A DNA stretch of 64,000 nt, from the NCBI RefSeq assembly GCF_001949145.1, contig NW_019091495.1, positions 1,393,733 through 1,457,732 on the forward strand. The letters are read 5' to 3'. Source of the DNA: Acanthaster planci. Its lineage: Eukaryota > Echinodermata > Asteroidea > Valvatida > Acanthasteridae. The notes beneath the pieces were generated by a model. That model saw nothing but the letters and a program-made list of their open reading frames with translations. It ran no database searches and was not told the origin of the DNA. Positions 1-13,300 of this stretch are shown here, in pieces. Within the stretch, counting starts at the first letter, position 1, and the number at the start of each line of letters is the position of its first letter. Made by a program: the position numbers and the translations under genes.

Positions 1-1103
1 GACGAATAATAGAAAACATTCCAAAAATGCCTTCTTGCTGCCTGCATCTTAACTGGACAAGTGGGGCCAGTAATACCCTGGCAATACTTGTAGTTTTTTG
101 CTTGCAATTAAATACAAACCATTGATGTGACCAGGAAATAGAAAGAGAAAAATTCCTGATATTAGACCTACTTTTGCCATCATAAATAAACTTTTAAAAT
201 TTTGACACACTGTTTCATTATCCATGCAAAGTTTGTAATTCTAGTCTCCTCCGTCCAATACATTAGTGTTCAAAGACTAGGTACGAATTTGGCTAAGACT
301 GGCCATCAAAATCTTTGCTACTTCTGGAAAGCTCAGTTCATTCGGAACAAAATGCGCTATTTCATCACAGGGAGTGATCGTGAAATCTCATAAAATACGC
401 CTTTTTACAAATGCCATAATAAAAATTATTCCAACATAACACAAAATCTTACAAACAGCTTGGCTATTTATTCTAAAAAGAAGGCCCGAAGAAAGCGTTT
501 GATAAGGGCAACAACTGCACATGAACACTTCGGGCACACAGCCTAGTAAAAGCAACTACGCAAGCACTAAATTTGATGTTGTTGTCGGATCATATCAAGC
601 ACCAATGATGGCATGAATATTCAACTTTCTATAGTGCAGTACACAACGTTTTAGGGATGCAGATCACCAACAAAAAAAAGCGGCGACGATCTTAGGGTAC
701 AAAGAGGGCTTATGGTTGCAAAACAGGTGGTGAGTGGCAGGCGTGCGCTGCACTCTGGCTATGGACGTACCACGTATGCCAGAAAGCGGTAATTGGCCAG
801 ATGTTATAGCCCGGGTAGTTCAAACTCCTTCTGGTCCTTCCTATATTATCAGAGCTTGCTTACACGTACATGTAGGTTTAAAGAACATCGAAAAGATGTT
901 CTGATGAGAGTATCTGATAAGCAAATCTTGTCTCTAGCCTCAGTTTTTGAGTTCTATGTGTTTGCCCACTCTTACATTCCAAATACAAGTATCCTTTCAA
1001 TTGGTCTAATTCCTTTGAGGTTCTTTTTTGTTGCTATAAGATGTCATTATTGGTTGTGGTTTTTTGGACTTCACTATGTTTTTTTTTCTCCATCCTACCT
1101 AAG
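1..1103. other. upstream intronic/intergenic sequence, no gene seen
   Basis: AT-rich sequence before the first recognisable coding exon. It is most likely an intron of the L16 gene, because the exon at 1104 starts in mid-protein behind a splice acceptor. I looked here for the preceding conserved L16 block (the RMGGGKG region) and did not find it, so the earlier exons lie outside the window. Confidence 0.5.
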
Positions 1104-1399
1104 GTAACGTGGATCACTATGTCACCCCTGTCAAAGCTAATCGAATGATCTTGGAAGTAGGCGGTAAGGTAGAATTCCAGGAAGTCAGAGCAGTCCTTGT
1201 ACAAGTAGCCAAGAAGCTTCCATTCCGTGCTGAGGTTGTCACGGCACAGAGTATGAAAGCCAAAGAATGGGCTCATCAAGAGAAGATAAAGAACAATGCC
1301 AATCCCTGGACATTTGAAAAGATTGCTCGGGGTAATTATCTGGGGATCTCTACCCGTCTTGGACCGTATGATTACAAGTGGTTTGGAGAGTACAGGTGA
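1104..1399 (+). CDS. MRPL16: mitochondrial ribosomal protein L16, C-terminal exon (partial)
   Basis: Encodes the C-terminal half of mitochondrial large-subunit ribosomal protein uL16m, which binds 23S-like rRNA near the peptidyl-transferase centre inside mitochondria. The exon opens after an AG at 1102-1103. With one base carried from the previous exon it reads G-N-V-D-H-Y-V-T-P-V-K-A, the conserved block after the RMGGGKG segment of L16, then E-V-G-G-K-V-E-F-Q-E-V, K-L-P-F, and near the end N-P-W-T-F-E-K-I-A and L-G-P-Y-D. This order matches vertebrate MRPL16. The reading frame stops with TGA at 1397-1399, about eight residues earlier than the human protein. The sequence just before the stop (TACAG|GTGAAT) is also a good splice donor, so a short final exon may exist further downstream; I could not identify it. 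The 5' exons are outside the window. Confidence 0.88.
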
Positions 1400-4300
1400 A
1401 TAGACTTGTCTGTAATATGGACAAACTTCATAGAAGGAACCTGGCTAGCCTTCTTCCTACTCATTAATGCTGAAAGTGCTAAGACGAGTCTTGGAGTCAT
1501 AGACCATCTTAGCATCTTGAGGGATTTCAAGTGGGGATTGGTTCTAGTGTTGGAGTTCTTCAGCATTCAAGATCAACCAAAATGAACATTATGAAGTAAC
1601 TTTCCTCTAATGTTGAGTTTTTATTAGACTTTTATTGCACATATCTGCAACACAAAACTGGTCTTTGATGGTGCCATTGATCAGTGACATGTTCAATTAT
1701 CTCTTTAAGTTATTAAGTTATTCTTTATCATTTCCCTATATTGAGAATTTGGAGTTACAGGACAATAAGCTTGAGAACATGCTTAAGGGTTTTAATAGCA
1801 CAACATTTATTCTTTAAACTGTCTGTTGATTGCATTTCTTATTTTAGTTTTCACTGTCTGTGAGTATCATTTGTTAAATTTATTTCAAAAGTCACAGCAA
1901 GAGCTGTCTTTAAAGATGTACATGTAGTTGAGGCAGAGGCAGAGGCTGGTCTGATGGAAAATGTAGCTTTAAAACTTTGAAGCTGTGTTTCGTGCCTTTT
2001 TTTGGAATAAGAACGGCCTGTATTCTTTTTCCTTTTCTCAAATATATTTTAAGAGACGTTTGTGAGCTAAAATCAAATTTTGGAATAGTGAAAAGAAATT
2101 TTTTTCAAAGTGACTTGAAAGCTTCTTAGAATTGGTTACCTACCAGAGAATTAATTCCATACCTCTTTCCTACATGTCCTAAGGGGAAAAAACATAACCA
2201 TGTGTTTATTAGATTTCCACAGTAATTGCACATCAGTGATTTTCACTCAAATGTCCTCTTTCAGAGAGGGCACGCTGTTCGAGTGTATTGTCACCAGCAT
2301 TAAATGAAACTTTTTTTTTGTATCATGTATAAATCTGTGTTTACCTGTGTAATATCTTTTGTAAAACATTGATTTTGCGCCTCACTTGGCCTTGTAAGGA
2401 CACCTGCATAACTTGCTGGAATGACCGGAGACATACAGAGTTCAGTCATCTCCAGAATGCTCTGAGTTCACACGTTGCGTCTGGATGAACGTGGCAAAGG
2501 CTGTAAACAGAAGACTTTGACTGTGAAACGGGACAGATAATGCCCAGCAGTGCTCATTCTGCACGTGTGGTTGGGAATAGTAATTAAAACAATGAAGCAT
2601 GAATTAGAGGTTTAAGCATGGGTTGACGACGACTTGTCAGCTGTAGAATTCATTGTACATGTATCTTTAAGTTGCAGCTTTGGTGCTTTTCATAGATTGC
2701 ACCCTTTAACACACGGATACTTGTCGATACATTAACAATTTGAGGCGCATACGTGAATTACATGTAACTGTATCACCCGTCCGCTACTTCAATGTATCTG
2801 TGTCTACACCGAATAGGGCCTACATTTGCAGACCTGCGTCACTGAGAGACTGTTACTGTGTGTTAGAATGCTACAAGTACACAAGAAGTTCCTGTCTTGA
2901 AATATCTGAAGGTGAAAAACAACACAACTAATGGATCTTGAGAGTAGCATTGTTATTAACATGTAGACGTACAAGCATTATTTCAGGAAAATAACAGGAT
3001 GAACGTGCCATGTATAGGGAAAAGAAAAGCCCCTAAGTTTATCTTAAAGAGGCATTAAATTGGCAAGTGTGAAATATAGCCCCAAAGATTAACGCCCTCA
3101 ATCCGATTTCTCGATTTGCCACGAACGCATCTATGCCAAACAAACTGATCATGTGGGTGCTACATCTTTGGTAAATACCCAGTGTTATGTTCGTAATGAA
3201 AAATGAATGCATGACTCCACGTGGTTATTTACTGAAGGTAAACAGATTCAAGCAGTCTCACTGTACCTGAAAAGTTGAGGATGGATCAGTGTGATGTCAT
3301 AGTCGACGTCACGGTACGCCTCTAGATAGTGGTACGCCACTTTTTTCATTCACAGTTCTTTTTGAGATTTAAAGTGACGTCGTGCGCGCGTTTGGGACAC
3401 CAAATAATAAAGTCAGTCAAAAATCTTCATGCTGGAAAAAGCTCTGGCTTACGGTGCAGGCATGCAACTTTTCCTTGGATCTGCTGATTACGTCGTTTTT
3501 CACTTCTTTGTAGTCTTGTAAAGATTCAAATTTCCTCCTTTTTGTCAAAGTCGAAATGCCTGACAGTAGCATCGAACACTACACCTAACTAATTAATTTT
3601 TGGACACAGCGCGGTTTTCTCAAAATGTTAGTTTTTTGTAGACCATGCAAGCACCGAGGTAGGGTAGATTACAGAATCCGTTTTCTAGGGACCAAAACAA
3701 AAGGGGATCCTCCTCATCCAGTCGAGAGAAGGTACAAGAACAAACAAAACTTTTTGTCCATCGTAAATGGAGAAAGACATCAACTGAAAATGCAGTTTCA
3801 CTTACACAGTTTAATCTAAGCTAGGCCTTTTTTCAAGATGTATTTTTTTGCGTTGGGGAGATGTTAATTTATATAACGGGTTTCGCCCTCACCCAACGTA
3901 TACACTAATAAACACTGCATGCTCAGTGCCTGTCCGAGAGCCTGCGAAAAAAAGTCACAAGCAGGAGGTCTTGGGTTCGAGTCCCACCCGAGTAGGCTTG
4001 TGACTTTTTTCGGACAGGCACTGAGCATGCGTTGTTTATTAATGTATACGTCGGGTGAGGGCAATACCCATTATATAAAGCTTAGCCTTGTTGCAAAATA
4101 TATCCCCAACAGTCGAGGAGTGGATGCACTTTGTCAGAAAAGCGCTCGTCACATGAATTTATGGTTGCGTTTCTTCGAAGTGCTGTACAAGTTAAAAGTT
4201 CAGACTGATTCAGGATAAGACATTCCTTTAAATTGATGTACGGGTGGTTTGTATAAACTGTGACTCAATTAAGACGAATATGGACAAGATACAATTATTC

Positions 4301-5031
4301 TTTTTCGTTAGAAATGGCAAAGCTGAATTTCACAATACGAATCTGTGACTTTCACGCAGTCACAGTACAGTACAGTTCAGTACATTTTTTCACAAGTTTA
4401 ATATGATGCAGTTTGATGAATAAAGTTTTTCAATTACCAAACATTTCGATCAAGGCCCGTCGCTGGGGGGGGGGGCGGAGACCGATCCTTTTGTGAGCAG
4501 CTGACTCCACTATCGGCAAAACCATATGCATCGAAGTTCTGTATTAATTTGTTCGTGATTTTCCCCCTAGTTAGTGCTGTGGCCCCATCTAATGCTTGAA
4601 ACTGGCAACAGGGCTGGTTCGATCTAGGAAGGTTGAGCAACCCAAGTCTGTACAGCCTTAGGAATAAGTCCACCTTTGTTTTGTAGTTCGTTTTACGCTA
4701 AGCATTTTTATGTAACCTAAGTTGTTCAGTGAAAAGTGAATGAAAAATTATTGTTTTAATTTGTCTAGATTTAACTCGGACAATAGCTATGATTGTCTGT
4801 AACTTGCAGTGCTCTACAGAAAAGCGGTTTTTAACTTTGGAATCTCCTCTTGTGAAAATATAGATTCATAGAATCACAGTAAAATAACATTCAAGCCCCA
4901 ATCAACATTTTCCAGCTTAGTCTAAACAGCTCCTGTCATTTTCTTCAAACCTGCAAAACAAATGAGGTTTTTCTTTTAAAGTCAAAATGAGTGTCATTCT
5001 ATTTGCCACACTAGAGGCAGCCAAATATGCT
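1400..5031. other. intergenic, no gene recognised; contains SINE-like sequence
   Basis: About 3.6 kb with only short open frames and no recognisable protein. It should contain the L16 3' UTR and possibly a last short L16 exon. The only structured element is the fold-back SINE-related sequence at 3868-4079. TACATGTA-type palindromes occur, for example near 1918 and 2655. Confidence 0.5.
3868..4079 (+). mobile_element. tRNA-derived SINE fragment with inverted 3' tail (fold-back)
   Basis: The right part (about 3960-4079) holds a B-box-like GGTTCGAGTCC followed by CTTGTGACTTTTTTCGGACAGGCACTGAGCATGC-type tail sequence, described here only by its parts: CTTGTGACTTTTTTC, then GGACAGGCACTGAGCATGC. 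The left part (3868-3955) is the same tail in reverse orientation, so the whole locus forms a long hairpin. The tail recurs at 31541-31780 and 39278-39560, which also carry an upstream A-box-like GGTCRAGTGGTTAAG. This supports a tRNA-derived SINE family. The copy here lacks the A-box end. Confidence 0.7.
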
Positions 5032-5527
5032 TTAAAGATGGTTAAATATATCTGTCACTTTCTTCAGTTGGTACAGCGAGCTACTTTTTTGCTGTGTCCA
5101 CCTTGCTGGCTCAGACCACGTGCATCGTCGGTTCAAAACGCGCACCCGCGGAGAAATATCTGAGTTTAAGATGAGATCAGTCCGCATTTTGGGCCGATGT
5201 TTGGCCCTGCTTTCCCTGTCTTCCTTACTCTCCACTGTGTCTGGCACCAAGCTTATGTTACTAAAACTCCTCAGATTAGTGGATTGTGAGTGTGTTATCC
5301 CACTGAAGGTTTGGTGTGGTTGATGATCGTCTCCATTTCTCACGACAACTTGAGGTATGTCTGAGACGCACGAATTGGGAACTCGTTTGACATTGTGACC
5401 CAAACAGGTCCAATCCACTGATGCAGGACTGCTGCTGGACCCATTGTAATATTTACCAACGCACGATGAAGTCCAGCTGAGCTGGTCCAAGGATCGCTTC
5501 CTTTTGTTTGACCTCACAGAGTGAGAC
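5032..5527 (-). CDS. unrecognised protein, probable terminal coding exon
   Basis: An open frame of 164 codons on the minus strand opens directly behind a good acceptor (ATCTTCTCAAAACAG, AG at 5529-5528) and closes with a stop at 5032. Its GC content is visibly higher than the flanks. The product is hydrophilic and serine/arginine/lysine rich, begins S-H-S-V-R-S-N-K-R-K-R and has no membrane segment or motif I recognise. No ATG lies near the front, which fits a last exon of a spliced gene whose earlier exons would lie between 5.5 and 7.3 kb or be nested further up. I could not identify them. The alternative is a long chance frame. Confidence 0.4.
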
Positions 5528-7303
5528 CTGTTTTGAGAAGATAAAAGAAGTCATATTTAACCTCAGTTGGCCATGCTACAATATACAAGACTGTACCGGT
5601 CTTTTAGCGCTCTGGATCTTCAAGTGGATATCCATACAGATGTAAGGACACACTTCAACCGTTCCGAAGTTGTGTCTGCACGGGCCATTGCTGCATTTCA
5701 ACAACAGAGGCCAAGCTCTTCTTTATCATGTGTACTTTTCTTTACTGCATAATATCGAAGGTCAGCCTTCATTACGCATCAACATACTGACTCACCTCTC
5801 TTCGATATGTAAAATATCAGGGGGAACGTTGACACTCAAATGCCCGTATTCCATTCGACAGGAAAATGACGATTCCTTATCAGTGATGTGATGTCTTCGT
5901 TGAATGTGATGAAATCTGGGACGGGTTGACGGACAGCACTCCACGTGTAATGTGTATCGTCCCATCAGGCTGTAGTAGTGATAAGGAGTGAGATGTTATA
6001 AAACATGAGATAATTGAAGGTTTTTTTGTTTGTTGTTTTCTTATTTGAGTTTGTTTCTCTTCTCATCTGAATTTAAGTATGACAACTAAAGTGGTTTTTA
6101 ATTTTTAAACATAAATAATTCCAGTCCTCTTTGCAATTTGGCTTCAGCTGCTATAAGAGATGGAACAACCACTATTAATAATTTTGTTGTCTTAGTTTTG
6201 ACGCAGGTATCCCTATTTCCAAACTTTTTAAAGCGATGTATGCAGAGTGTGTAGGTCAGTTAAACTTTATAAACCATTTTTGGCCATTCACTACGGTTGG
6301 AATTCCAGACGCGAATTATTGAGATTGATTTCATTAATATCCAGTTTTTTGGTCGTTAGCCGCAGCCCCTTCGTGTCGTCAATCCTTTCCCTTCCATCCA
6401 TGTCCTTTCATAAACTCAGCGATAATGACGTTTTCCACTCCAAGGACCAAGAACACATTTCGTCAAACCAAATACTGCGTGTTGTTCGGCGGATGCTACC
6501 AGAATTAGCCGTGTTGGATTGCCAATATTGACAAGATCAAGGCGCATCAGAGAGAGCCGAGAATTGATGTAATGAAGTCGAGTGCCGATTGGCCCGATAA
6601 CAGAAGCCTTCAAACTCCATTGGGACTTATTTCTGTCGGTCTTCATCAGCGTTTCCATGGAGCCCCGCGCAATGCGCGTCGTGGGAACAGAACGCATTTT
6701 GTTTCCGGATTGCCCAAAATAATGACTTCCCATGCACGCACTATCAACAGCCCCCGTGGCCGGCCATGTTCTGCATTACAAGCGCACCCAAAAGTGAGAG
6801 GTTGGAATTTCTATAAAATGACTGAATCATGTGTCATTCCCTTACTCAAGTTCCTTTGAAGAAAATTAGACAAACATGAATACAGTCACATTTGTGACTA
6901 AAATCGATGTAACGCTGACATGGATACAACGTGACAGGTGTGCTATTTAAATTCTGAGACTATGGATGAATCAAATGTCGCATTGAGAGTCGGTACCAAT
7001 AGCACTGTACCACCATGCAGGATGTTCCTCAGCAATAAAGCATTATGCTAGATGTAACTATTACGTTTCATTTATACCCAAACAACCATTTCTGGCGATT
7101 ATTTGGGAGAAAAAAATGTTACTGTTGGGTTTCGGGGGGGGTTGGGGTTTTGTTTTTTACACGCTGTACCGATATTATTTTCTTGCTGCAGTGTAAGATT
7201 CAACAGGAATTATTTTGCATTGTTCAAGATTTCACTTAGTAATGCATTGTCTAATTTGAGAAGTAGAATTATTGTAATTTCCACTTGTTTACAAAGCCTT
7301 GAC
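5528..7303. other. non-coding or unassigned sequence
   Basis: Lies between the unrecognised exon and the last exon of the GPCR. A minus-strand open frame of 105 codons from an ATG at 6733 overlaps plus-strand frames here. It has a modestly raised GC content but no recognisable motif and no clear donor, so I do not call it. The 3' UTR of the GPCR should run into this stretch. Confidence 0.4.
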
Positions 7304-10300
7304 TTACTTGCAACATTTAAGGAGTAAAATCTTCTTGAAGGTTTGTCTGAAGAGAGGTTTACAGCAGATGTAGATGATTGGGTTAAACAGACTGTTAGCA
7401 TAGCCCAGCCAGAGAGCAGATCGGTCCAAAGTGACAGGAATGTGGCAGCTGGGACAGAATGGTTTGATGACGTAGAGAAGGAAGAAAGGTAACCAGCATA
7501 CTACAAAGACGGACATGATGAGACCTATATACGGGTAGAAATCAAAGAATGCCATGAAACTGAGAAACATGGATGAATTCCTCGGGCTCAAAGGATTGTT
7601 TAGTGATACATGTGGTGCAATATTCCCAGGCGATTACATTGTAATTATTGAAAACATTTTCGGTTAAAATAGACCTTTGGCTGGTATGAACACTTTGGGA
7701 AATCAATTCCAGAAGGCTTTGCTGTTAATGAAGAAACCTGTCTTTGTTCATCAGGTTTGGTTGTAAGAAAACAATTACTTCGCCCCATGTGTCATCAAAG
7801 AAATCATGGCTTACGGTTAAGGCCCGCTTCAAAATGTCGTGCTTATGCCGTGTCGAACACGTTTCAGCTTGATTTTTTGTATTCGGCACGGCACTAGCGC
7901 GACGTTTGAAACGGGCCATGTTGGAACAGTTTTTATCTGTTTTAAAAATGTCAGCAGTCAAATTCTATATACAAACATATTTCAGCTTTTTGTTGATTTT
8001 TTATTATGGGTGTGGCAAGTGACCATACGTTTCGATGATTAAGAATCTCCTGATTTAAGCTTTCATTCCACATTGAAATCAAAGCATTATCCAGTTCATT
8101 TTGTTTCCTTCTCCAGGAGAATGTCTAAATGAAATATGTCACCGCCATCTTTACATTTGTACGAGCAACACACGTAAAAGATATCTTTGCAAAGACGTTT
8201 GAAGACAGCTCCAAATCACAGCAAAGTTAAAAAGGAGCAAGTCGACTCCTATAACGGCTTGTGCATGTAGCCTGTCGGTCAGTCGCTAATTAACGTCGTG
8301 AAATTCATGAGTGGCATTCATATTTTGGTCTTTCAAATTTAAAAGACAATCCGCACCGAGTTGCACGTAGGCATCGAGTTTCGTTTAGCTAGTGGCAGAA
8401 ATTGAGCGAATGGTTAGTTAAAAGAATATCGTGTGACTACAATCTGACATAACTGTTAATGTAACTGCTTAGCTCATCCTATATCCACTGTGATATACTC
8501 TCGTTTCAAACACATATTTTATTTACGACTAATGAGACAAAAGACAAATGTTACAACACTGAGTTCACCCAACCATTCACTCTGTTGCTTACACAACTCT
8601 CTCTGAGCAGCATTTAACTAGCGGAGCATACTGAGGAATAGGAACTTTAAGTTCTTCAAAATTCGAAAATTGCCAAGAAAACTCAATTTCCCATGGGTCA
8701 AAACGCCCGCACGGAATAGTTTGAGCTGCACTACGTGGGTTGCTACATCAAAACAAAACACCAGTCCCCTAAGATTTAAGTGTTAACACAAAAAAGACGA
8801 TTTACTGTAATGATATTATTATACATGGAAATTAATTAATTGATGTTTTTGAGTCCATATTGCACACGGTTAAAATGTTTGAATAATGCTTGATTACGTC
8901 ATTGACAGTTTAACTCCGTAACACACATGTATATCCTACGCATAAAGATCTGCTACAAGTTGATCAAAACAACGCAATTTATATAATTGTACTTTACCAC
9001 AAGGTTGGTGTTACATTTCCCATGACGTCAATTCTTTTCATGAATTGGTAAGTGTAAGCACCTCCAGTTCCTTTTCATAAGCTTGTTGATCTTGGATAAT
9101 ATTTACCGCATTGTTGTTTGAACTGAGTGAGGGTATAATTATATAGGACTATAGGGGACTGGTTCTCGTTCGATATATGTTGTTTCCACAGTTTTCCTGT
9201 CCATTTTTCTTCGCCATTGCACACAGGAGTCTTTTAAATCCACGTCAGCAGCCATTTTCATAATTCGGTATATAAAGGAGGATATCGTTTTGTGTTTGGT
9301 GTGTGTTCTCAATATAAGGCCTACAGCCTACATGTATTCAACTGCTATAGGGTTGAAATTAGCAACACACTTCGACTCATGCCTCATTTGTTACGAATGT
9401 GTGTTCGATTAAGACCTTCCTTTCTGATATTAATATTTTCTCAGTTTATGTGCACTCAAACTTTGTGTGTAGATTTCTGTAGCCAAATAAATTACATGTA
9501 AATGAGATGCCTCACTCTGTTACTAAAAGAGTCTCTAAGCGGCGTAGCCAGGCTCTCGGAGGAGGGAGTATAGAAGATGGCAAGAGTTCCCGGGAGAGAG
9601 GGCACACCCTTTCCGAAATTTGTATCTTTGTGGAGATATGGCTTTGTTCTTAGTTGGTCTTCCTTGCCCGCCATTAGCTATGTAAGCCAGTCTCTTCTTA
9701 AAGGGAAGAGGCAACTGGTCAGGGCAAGAGTTCCCACAGATGGGCAAAATCCCCGGGCTCACGTCACTGGAGCCACTTTGCATCTAAGAACCATTCACAG
9801 AGGTTTGTAATCACAAACTGATTAAATCAAAGCTCACGCTTATTTTCAGGACGTGTATTAATTAAGTTATCTACTGCTATGCAAGGTGCTGTAGACGACA
9901 TTGACATTTAGGAAATTTTTTCATCAATGGTTGGGTTGACTATTAGCGTCTGATGCATTCTCGTGCGTCTGCCTTGTTTGGTACCTAACTCATCTACTGA
10001 CTGAAGAAGCAACTAATCGATCACACATGCAGACACGGCGGCTTCCTGTTGCTTGACATGTCTTTTGTGCAATGAAGCCTGAAATTCAAGGCAGTCGCGC
10101 ATCCAGTGGATTTAGGGGTCGAATCCCCTGGAGGGGGGGGTGGGGAAACAATAAAAAAAAAGCAAAGGTAAGTGCACTAATACTTTTGTAAACAATGTAG
10201 GTCTATGTCATGTAATGTTTCATTTTCGGTCCACTTGTCTGCAAAAAATGAAACACAAAAAAATGATCAGCCTGACCCTCCCCCTGGAAAAATTCCTGAA

Positions 10301-13300
10301 TCCGCCCCTGCAAGGAGAGTAATTTAGTTTCTTGCGTCGTGTCTGGCTCCACTCTATATACAACACAAACTATGCCCATTAAATATCTTTAATAATTAAA
10401 CATCTTTCCTGCCCATCAGGAGGATGATTGCAAGGAGACAGTGGAAAAAAATATGAGGCGGAACTTTGGATGAAATCAAACCCAGGTTAATCATTGATGA
10501 CATACCAAGTTATCTTGTGTGTGCTCCCCTGACAACCGCTCTGTACAAAAACCAATTACAGATACTTGGAATTTTCTCACTGCCTTACATTGACTTGTCT
10601 AATTTCTACAGCAGCGTATTTAGGACATGATTAAAAATATGCAACATTGATTCGCCTCTGCGGACTACCAGTCGAAATTACGAAATATTATCCACTTAGG
10701 TGAAGTCTATGTGGGCAAAATTAATAGTAATTCGCCTCGGAAAAATAGTGATATGTCCTTGCGACAATTTCTTTTTAGACATGTTCCATATACGCTTCCT
10801 TAATTTTCCTTGTCAGCAAGGCAAAATAATTGTTACTTACACAGTCTGCGTTATTTGAACAGTCGCACATAACCTTTTCAAGTATTGGTGAGTTTATTTG
10901 CTAACGGTCTTAGATTCATTGCCTCGTCGTTAATACCAGAGACTGACAACAAATCTACGGAGTCGAAAGTGTTGGTTGGTCGTGTGAGCTGTACCAGTAG
11001 CTAGCATGCCGCGTGGCACAATGCTGAATATTCAAGATATAATACGTCATTCTGTAGTGAAATTCGTAACCAAGGAATGCACCACCATAAAAGAAATAAT
11101 AGCACAACACAACCGTCTTTAAAAATTTGTGCGATTTCAAAGTCCAAACTTTTAGGGTGTAACTCAAATTGACACTACATTTGCCGATCTGCTCCAGATT
11201 TAAGATGAATTGAATATTATTTGCTTAGCAAGGGTGAAACATTCGGGGGACCCTAGGGAATGCACATGATTTTTCGGGGGGTAGACATTAATCAACTGCT
11301 ATTTTTGGTATAATTTTAGTTCATTTCAGTTGACATATCAAGGAGTACCTGGGGAACGAACATCTGCTGGGGAATACGTGCACCCTCACTGGTATCCTGC
11401 CAGTGATACATGCTGTTCATCATTGTGAATATCAACGGTTTAAACTCCACTGAATACAAGAATCGCAAACAGCCTCTTCTGTAATAACTTCATGACAGAT
11501 ATGTATGGAGGACAAAAAGTGCTCATCTGCTTTGCTATTAGATCAGAATACTAGAGCAGCAGATTTTACGTATGCAATTTTTGGTTTACTTTTCTGCTAT
11601 ACCTTAAAAGAAGAATGACCATTTTGCTGCAAGGCATTATTCTACTTTTCTGCTACCGCAAAAGCAGATTTTACTATTCCTGTATTTGCGGGCGGCTAAA
11701 AGTGGCCATCTACTTTTTGCACGTCAAAAAGCAGAGAAGTTGATCGAACGTTTTGACAACTTAAGGCTGCAAGAAAGTGGCCATCTGCTTTTCTTCTTTC
11801 GGGCAGGCAGAAGAGTGGGTCGAACATTTTGATAACCGCGAATTCTACTTTCATGCTTGTTTGATACCGGTAAAATAGATTGTATAAGTGGGTTGCCGAA
11901 AAGTGACCATCTGCTTTCCTGCCCCCTAAGGGCGGCGAATAGGGTCGTAAACCTGTAGGTTACAAATAACCATTTCCTTTCATATGGATTAAAGACGCAG
12001 AAACCAATTATTATGATCCACCCTTTCTTTTGTAATAAAAGATTTCATTGTTTTCCAAGCAAGCCAGGCTGCGTGTCTATTGGATGATAGCTGCAAAAGC
12101 CATGGGCGGAGATTTCTTGTCACGTGTTGGGGGATGATTTAGGTTTAAGTCGGCCTCCATTCCAGGTGAGATTGTAACGCCGGCAAGTGCGGAGTCGGTG
12201 GTGCAGGCTGATCATTATTTAATTAAGGGTGCGCATAGTCAGTAACTTGAAAGAGGGGGGTGATAATTATATTGGTAACCCCCCCCCGGTCAAAAAGTCG
12301 GGGGATACATTCCCCACCCCAACCCCCGGATTTCCACCCATGGTAAAACTGCTCTAGTTTATTTCTTTTATGATACTGTTTTCTCGGCCTCACAGGAACA
12401 CTGTAATGATACTGCCGCATGCGGTTGGTCCGCTAATAAGAGAATGGTAAAACATTCTCGCTGCGTGTGCGAATTATGAATGACCCTATTAAAGATATAC
12501 AATTGAATTGCTATTGAATTTGACCAATTTCTACCCCTTTCCAAGAGAGTCACACCAGTTATCTAAATTCACGAGCTACATTAATTTTTTTTTTTTGAGG
12601 ATCTGTTTGGCTCAATAATGGAAGACGCGCTTCCTCTCAATCGCTCAAGAAAGTACCTGGCCCTATCGTCTTATAGGAAATCTCAAGCCTTTAATTCGTT
12701 CACATGTCCAGAGCCGCCGTTTGTATTGAGTTCATAAAATCCAATGCCTTTTAAATATTTACGTATTCTGCTACTGTTCCTGAGATAATTTCAGTGGATA
12801 ATGGAAGCTGTGCAAACCTGATTCCCACATGCAGGCAATTGACGTGGTAGCGTTTGGACTTGTTTTGATCAGCCCAGTTTTCCCCAGCTTATTTATAATG
12901 CCGTGAAGCACATCTTTGAGAGGTCATTCTCTTACCTAATGTCTTTGCCGTTTTGACCTCAACAAATCGCATTCTTGATTCCTTTGATGTCCCCTTCGAT
13001 GCCGCTCGGTAAACAATGGACCAGAATTTCGGCCCCTTCTTAGCATTCTGCGGCTGAGGCTTGGCTGTAGGAGATTTGGCTAGCTCACTGGAGTTGGCCC
13101 GGTCAGGACGCCTGACAGCATGCATGGCAGCACCGTCAACAAAACCACGGGAGCGCTGGTTACTCTCGGTGACATGCCTACGCCAACGCCTCGTTGAAAC
13201 ATCATTCTCCCGGCCCTGCGATCTTCTGAACTGTGCGCCTTTTTTAGACAGACGATAAATTCTAAAGTACACAATTACCATGACAACGAGGGGAATGTAG

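Larger units (their letters stand above)
7525..12935 (-). other. intron of the amine GPCR
   Basis: A 5.4-kb intron between the TM1-5 exon and the TM6-7 exon. It contains the MITE at 10092-10310 and the diverged tandem repeat at 11505-11935. Short open frames elsewhere in it have no recognisable content. Confidence 0.8.

Noticed and set aside
3959-4000. tRNA-like B box as a tRNA gene
   Set aside because: No acceptor or anticodon arms; part of a SINE fragment.
6416-6733. 105-codon minus-strand frame starting at an ATG
   Set aside because: No recognisable motif, no convincing splice donor, and overlapping frames of similar length on the other strand.
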